Shown: one piece after another, positions 5,540-8,638 of the stretch
Layout of the letters: every line of letters starts with the position of its first letter
How positions within the stretch are numbered: position 1 is the stretch's first letter
Assembly (NCBI GenBank): GCA_021783935.1
Contig: JAJXTK010000250.1
Span: forward strand, 1 to 8,638
Direction of reading: 5' to 3'
DNA length: 8,638 nt
Source: Myxococcales bacterium
GTDB lineage: Bacteria > Myxococcota_A > Polyangia > Polyangiales > JADJMO01
The notes under the pieces: model-generated
What the model was told of the DNA's origin: nothing
Seen by the model: only the letters and a program-made list of their open reading frames with translations
Databases searched by the model: none
Position numbers and translations under genes: made by a program

Positions 5540-6065
5540 CCGCGCCCCCGTGTCCACGAAGGTCCCGCTGCCGCCGTGGTCGTCGCGCACGTCGAGCGAG
5601 AAGCTCGCGCACGTGCTCGGCGTCTGGTTCGGCTGCGGACACTTCCCGGGCGCGCCGGGCACCGCGGGGACCGTCGGCGCGATCCCGCTCTATCTGTTGC
5701 TTCGCCCGCACGGGCTCTGGCCGGTCGCGATGGCGGCCGTCGTGGTGAGCGCCGTCGGCACGTGGGCGTCGTCGATCGAGTCGCGCGTGTTGAAGACGAA
5801 GGATCCCCAAATCGTCTGCATCGACGAGGTCGCGGGGGTGCTCGTCACCTGGCTCGCCGCGCCGGTCGGCTGGAAGGGAACGCTCGCCGGCTTCGTGCTG
5901 TTTCGCCTCTTCGATCAGCTCAAGCCGTGGCCCGCGCGCTGGGCCGAGCGCACGCTCCCGAGCGGCTGGGGCGTGATGTTCGACGACGTCTTCGCGGGCC
6001 TCTGGGGCGCCGCAGTGCTGCTCGCCGCCACGCACGTGCCTGCGACCGCGCGATGGCTCTCGTGA
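5535..6065 (+). CDS. pgpA: Phosphatidylglycerophosphatase A (PgpA)
   Basis: PgpA removes the phosphate from phosphatidylglycerophosphate to make phosphatidylglycerol in the cytoplasmic membrane. The core matches the family from end to end: HFPGAPGTAGTVGAIPL (family PGTxGS/G block), VCIDEVAGVLVTWLAAP (DExxG acidic site), GFVLFRLFDQLKPWPARW (FRxxDxxKPWP block) and GWGVMFDDVFAGLWGA (DDxxAG acidic site), with hydrophobic segments between them as expected for this small membrane enzyme. The size, about 170-184 aa, is normal. The start is uncertain: in-frame candidates are GTG 5511, ATG 5535 and GTG 5550. None has a strong ribosome site and conservation begins only near the SSEKLAHVLG segment. ATG 5535 is a compromise; a possible promoter at 5511-5539 would favour GTG 5550. 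It converges with the exporter gene, with 133 bases between their stops. Confidence 0.94.
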   Translation: MHRAPVSTKVPLPPWSSRTSSEKLAHVLGVWFGCGHFPGAPGTAGTVGAIPLYLLLRPHGLWPVAMAAVVVSAVGTWASSIESRVLKTKDPQIVCIDEVAGVLVTWLAAPVGWKGTLAGFVLFRLFDQLKPWPARWAERTLPSGWGVMFDDVFAGLWGAAVLLAATHVPATARWLS

Positions 6066-6137
6066 CGGAGCCGGCGAGAGGAACAGGAGGGGAGCAACGC
6101 TAGAAGGTCGGATTTCTGGGAGCCTCGAACGACGCAG

Positions 6138-6187
6138 CCCAGCCCCCTCTCGTCTCCTCCCCTCCTTGCCTCCCTGTTGCCTTTCTC
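6138..6187 (+). terminator. C-rich, G-poor tract after pgpA, possible Rho-dependent termination region
   Basis: In these 50 bases I count 5 G and 1 A; the rest is C and T. A C-rich, G-poor, poorly structured RNA just after a stop codon is what Rho utilisation sites look like. The lone purine-rich segment upstream (aggaggggag, 6085-6094) is the exact reverse complement of ctcccctcct (6157-6166), so a long-loop hairpin of 10 bp is also possible. The tract is C-rich only in the pgpA direction; the opposing exporter transcript would be G-rich here. Confidence 0.35.
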
Positions 6188-6198
6188 TGGCGCGCCGC

Positions 6199-8638
6199 TC
6201 ACGCCGCGCGCGCGCGCCCGCGCCGCAGACTCAACAGCACCGCCGGCAGGAACACCACGGCGGTCGTGAGGCAGGCGATCTCGCCGAGCACGGCGACGAC
6301 GCCGAACGAGAAGAGCGCGCGGTTCTCGGCGACCAGCAGCGACGAGTAGCCGATGATCGTGGTGAGCGAGCAGAGCCCCACCGCGCCGCCGGTCGATCGG
6401 ATCGCGCCCGTGACGTCGCGCGAGCCGTCCTGCGTGAAGCGCGACATGATGTTGACCGAGTAGTCGACGCCGATGCCGAAGGTGATCGGGAAGGCGATGA
6501 AATTGGCGAAGTTGATCTTCACGTCGAGCGCCAGCGTCAGCGCCGCGAGCCAGAGCACGCCGACCACCAGCGAGCCGATCACGTAGAGCGTCGAGCTGCT
6601 GCGGCGCAGCACCAGCAGCACCACCGCGATGACCCCCGCGAGCGCCGCCGCCGTCGCGAGCGGACCGTCGCGCTCGATGGACGTGATGATGTCGGCCGAC
6701 AGCGGCTGCGAGCCGGCGACGCGGGGCGCCTCGTGCCCGGGCGGCTCGGCCGCGCGGGTGATCGCGCGCAGCCGCTTGGCGAAGTCCACCAGCGCGTCGC
6801 CTCGCCACAGCGCGCCGGTCGTGGTCTTCGGGTAGACGAGCACGGCGCGGTCGAGCCGCCCGTCGCGCTCGCGAAGCCCCGTGGTGAACGTCGCCGGCAG
6901 CTGGTCGCCCGTGACCGGCTCGATCCTCTTCGCGCTCTGCCCCTCGGTGCCTTCGCCGAGCACCTCCTCGAGCTGCTGGCGCTTGTCCGGGTCGATCGAC
7001 TCGCGGATCTTGGGCGTGAGCATCGCGCGGATCACCTCGGTCGTCGCGATCTTCGCCTCCTGATCGCGCGGCAGCACGTCGTCTTCGGTGGTGACGCGCG
7101 CGACGATGTCATCGAGCGGCGGCTTCTTCGCCGCCTCTCGCAGCGCCGCGGCGGCCGCGTCGGCCTCGGCGCGCGAGTTGGTGAGCACCACGATCGGCGA
7201 GAGGTAGCGCCCGAGCAGGACGTCCATCTTTGTGCCCCAGTACCCCTCGCCGGACACCATCGTGTCGGCGCGCCGGAGCTTCGAGAAGTCGTACTCGAGG
7301 CGCGTTCGATCGAGCTTGCGCAGCTTCCATCCGGCCGCGCCCGTGATCAGCACGCCCGCGACCACGACCGGCAGCGGGTAGCGCGCCACGAAGCGCGCAA
7401 CGTACGCCATGATCCCCCACTCCGGGTTGCCCGGGCGAGGCGCGCTCTTTCCGCCACGATCGATCCACGCGATGAGCGACGGCATCAGCACGAAGGCGCT
7501 CCCCCACGAGAGCAGCATGCCGATGCCGCCGATGACGCCGAACTGCCGAAAGCCGCGGAACTGCGTGATCACGAGCGCGGTGTACGCGGTGCCGGCGGCG
7601 AGCGCGGCGGCGAGCGTCCCGGCGCGCGTGCCCCAGACGCCGGTCACGATCGAGTCCTCGACGCCGAAGCCACGGCGCCGCTCCTCGGCGTAGCGGGCGA
7701 GCAGCACGATGCCGAAGTTGATGCCGTTGCCGACGATGATCGAGCCGAGGAACGCGGTGTTCGAGTTCAGCGACTCGACGCGGAAGGGGGGGAGCGTGAC
7801 GATCGCGAAGGCGTACGCGGTCGCGAGGAGCAGCGGCGCGATCAGGATCGGCACGCTCCGCCACCAGCGGAAGTAGATGATGATGACCGCGATGACGGCC
7901 GCCACGACGAGCAGCGACGAGACCGTGAGGTCGGCGACCAGCGCCGAGAGCTCCTCGACCGAGATCGCGACGTCGCCCGTGTAGCCGAGCCGCATGCCAG
8001 GCGCGTAGCGATCGGGGCCGCCGAGCGCGGCGAGATCGGCCTTCACGCGATCGAGCAGCCGGTGGGCCTTCGAGGAGCCGAGCTCGTAGCCTCCGACCTC
8101 TACGAGCAGCAGCGTCGTGGCGTGCGCGGGATCGGTGAAGCGGTCGTTCGGGAAGCGACCGACCGACTCGTCGCGCCCTCGGTACTTGTCCTCGATGTCC
8201 TTGAAGTCGACGGGCGGCGGCTTCTCGTCGTCGTCGAGGCTCGCCCCCATCGCGTGCGCGGCCTCGAAGTCCTTGCGCGTCTGGACCCGCTCTTGGATCG
8301 TCTTCAGGTCGTCGAGCTCGAGGTACAGCGGCGCGTGCTTCTTGACGAACGCGCGCTCGCGCGCGACCCCCGTTCGGGCAGCTCGCACGAGGTCGGGCGG
8401 ATAGGTGCGCACGCGCGCCGCGAGATCGTCGAGCAGGCGCTCGGCGGCCGGCAGGTTCTTCGGGTCCTTCGCTTCGACCAGGACGCCGAGGTACTGCATG
8501 CCCGGCATGCGCGCGCGCAGCTCCTGCAGCGCGACCACGCTCGGCGCGCTCGGCGGGAGCAGTTCGTCGAGGTCGCTCTTGAGGTGCGCATAGAGCCACG
8601 CCGTGCGCCAGACGGCCGGCACCGCGAGCACCAAGATC
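6199..8638 (-). CDS. RND superfamily (MMPL-type) exporter, N-terminus cut off by the window
   Basis: Large inner-membrane exporter of the RND/MMPL class, which move lipids or other hydrophobic molecules using the proton gradient; the substrate is not visible. The frame runs to the right edge. Residue 1 is counted at the TTG at 8634, which is probably internal: LVLAVPAVW looks like the end of TM1 of 12, so perhaps 15-30 residues are missing. Then come a periplasmic domain (about 12-230), TM2-TM6 (about 236-390), TM7 (about 419-437), a second periplasmic domain (about 440-655, with QLPATFTTGLRERDGR typical of the family) and TM8-TM12 (about 658-802), ending RRGRARAA. The second half keeps the proton-relay motif GIGVDY (720-725, Asp724). 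At the equivalent place the first half reads GNGINF (302-307), so Asn306 stands where Asp is usual. HpnN-like hopanoid exporters are one relative group, but nothing nearby concerns hopanoids. The C-terminus is complete. Confidence 0.93.
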   Translation of the reverse strand, partial: ILVLAVPAVWRTAWLYAHLKSDLDELLPPSAPSVVALQELRARMPGMQYLGVLVEAKDPKNLPAAERLLDDLAARVRTYPPDLVRAARTGVARERAFVKKHAPLYLELDDLKTIQERVQTRKDFEAAHAMGASLDDDEKPPPVDFKDIEDKYRGRDESVGRFPNDRFTDPAHATTLLLVEVGGYELGSSKAHRLLDRVKADLAALGGPDRYAPGMRLGYTGDVAISVEELSALVADLTVSSLLVVAAVIAVIIIYFRWWRSVPILIAPLLLATAYAFAIVTLPPFRVESLNSNTAFLGSIIVGNGINFGIVLLARYAEERRRGFGVEDSIVTGVWGTRAGTLAAALAAGTAYTALVITQFRGFRQFGVIGGIGMLLSWGSAFVLMPSLIAWIDRGGKSAPRPGNPEWGIMAYVARFVARYPLPVVVAGVLITGAAGWKLRKLDRTRLEYDFSKLRRADTMVSGEGYWGTKMDVLLGRYLSPIVVLTNSRAEADAAAAALREAAKKPPLDDIVARVTTEDDVLPRDQEAKIATTEVIRAMLTPKIRESIDPDKRQQLEEVLGEGTEGQSAKRIEPVTGDQLPATFTTGLRERDGRLDRAVLVYPKTTTGALWRGDALVDFAKRLRAITRAAEPPGHEAPRVAGSQPLSADIITSIERDGPLATAAALAGVIAVVLLVLRRSSSTLYVIGSLVVGVLWLAALTLALDVKINFANFIAFPITFGIGVDYSVNIMSRFTQDGSRDVTGAIRSTGGAVGLCSLTTIIGYSSLLVAENRALFSFGVVAVLGEIACLTTAVVFLPAVLLSLRRGRARAA

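Noticed and set aside
2870..5662. A 930-residue open frame on the minus strand across the triple thioredoxin gene
   Set aside because: It is antisense to a clearly coding gene with three intact domains. Its translation is mostly Leu, Val, Arg, Glu and Asp with no recognisable motif, the usual antisense shadow of GC-rich third positions.
7109..8599. A 496-residue minus-strand frame inside the MMPL gene
   Set aside because: Same strand, shifted frame, Arg/Ala-rich; the overlapping frame has membrane segments and family motifs.

Overview
The window is very GC-rich DNA with strong G/C third-position bias, so every real gene throws long antisense shadow frames. Codon use, family content and domain styles (a Rho_N-like/TPR/DUF4912 protein, a multi-domain DsbA-like thioredoxin, an MMPL-type exporter) suggest a myxobacterium-like member of the Myxococcota/Deltaproteobacteria, perhaps Polyangiales. 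That placement is inference from style; there is no marker gene here to prove it. I see no tRNA, rRNA, CRISPR array, transposase, integrase or phage gene, so this looks like ordinary chromosome.

Layout, left to right. (1) 1-934, + strand: ribF, the bifunctional riboflavin kinase/FAD synthetase, cut by the left edge. (2) 1027-2463, +: a 478-aa protein with an N-terminal Rho_N/SAP-like helical domain, a TPR-like helical pair and a DUF4912 domain. (3) 2555-3052, +: a small secreted protein of unknown function. (4) 3053-3418: a 366-base gap holding a perfect 10-bp hairpin and a plausible sigma70-type promoter. (5) 3419-5404, +: a 661-aa membrane-anchored protein with three tandem DsbA-like thioredoxin domains, each with its own CPxC site and cis-proline. 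(6) About 5535-6065, +: pgpA, phosphatidylglycerophosphatase A. (7) 6066-6198: a convergent gap with a purine-rich and then a pyrimidine-rich tract. (8) 6199-8638, - strand: a large RND/MMPL-family exporter, cut at its N-terminus by the right edge.

How the genes work together: they do not form an obvious single pathway. ribF (flavin cofactors) and pgpA (phosphatidylglycerol synthesis) are housekeeping genes. The secreted protein, the triple thioredoxin, PgpA and the MMPL exporter all concern the cell envelope, but gaps of 90-366 bases with candidate promoters argue for mostly separate transcription units. I found no convincing new multi-gene system. The most unusual item is the triple-domain thiol oxidoreductase, with a near-identical DNA repeat between its first two domains and a cysteine pair found only in the third. 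The asparagine replacing the proton-relay aspartate in one half of the MMPL pump comes next.
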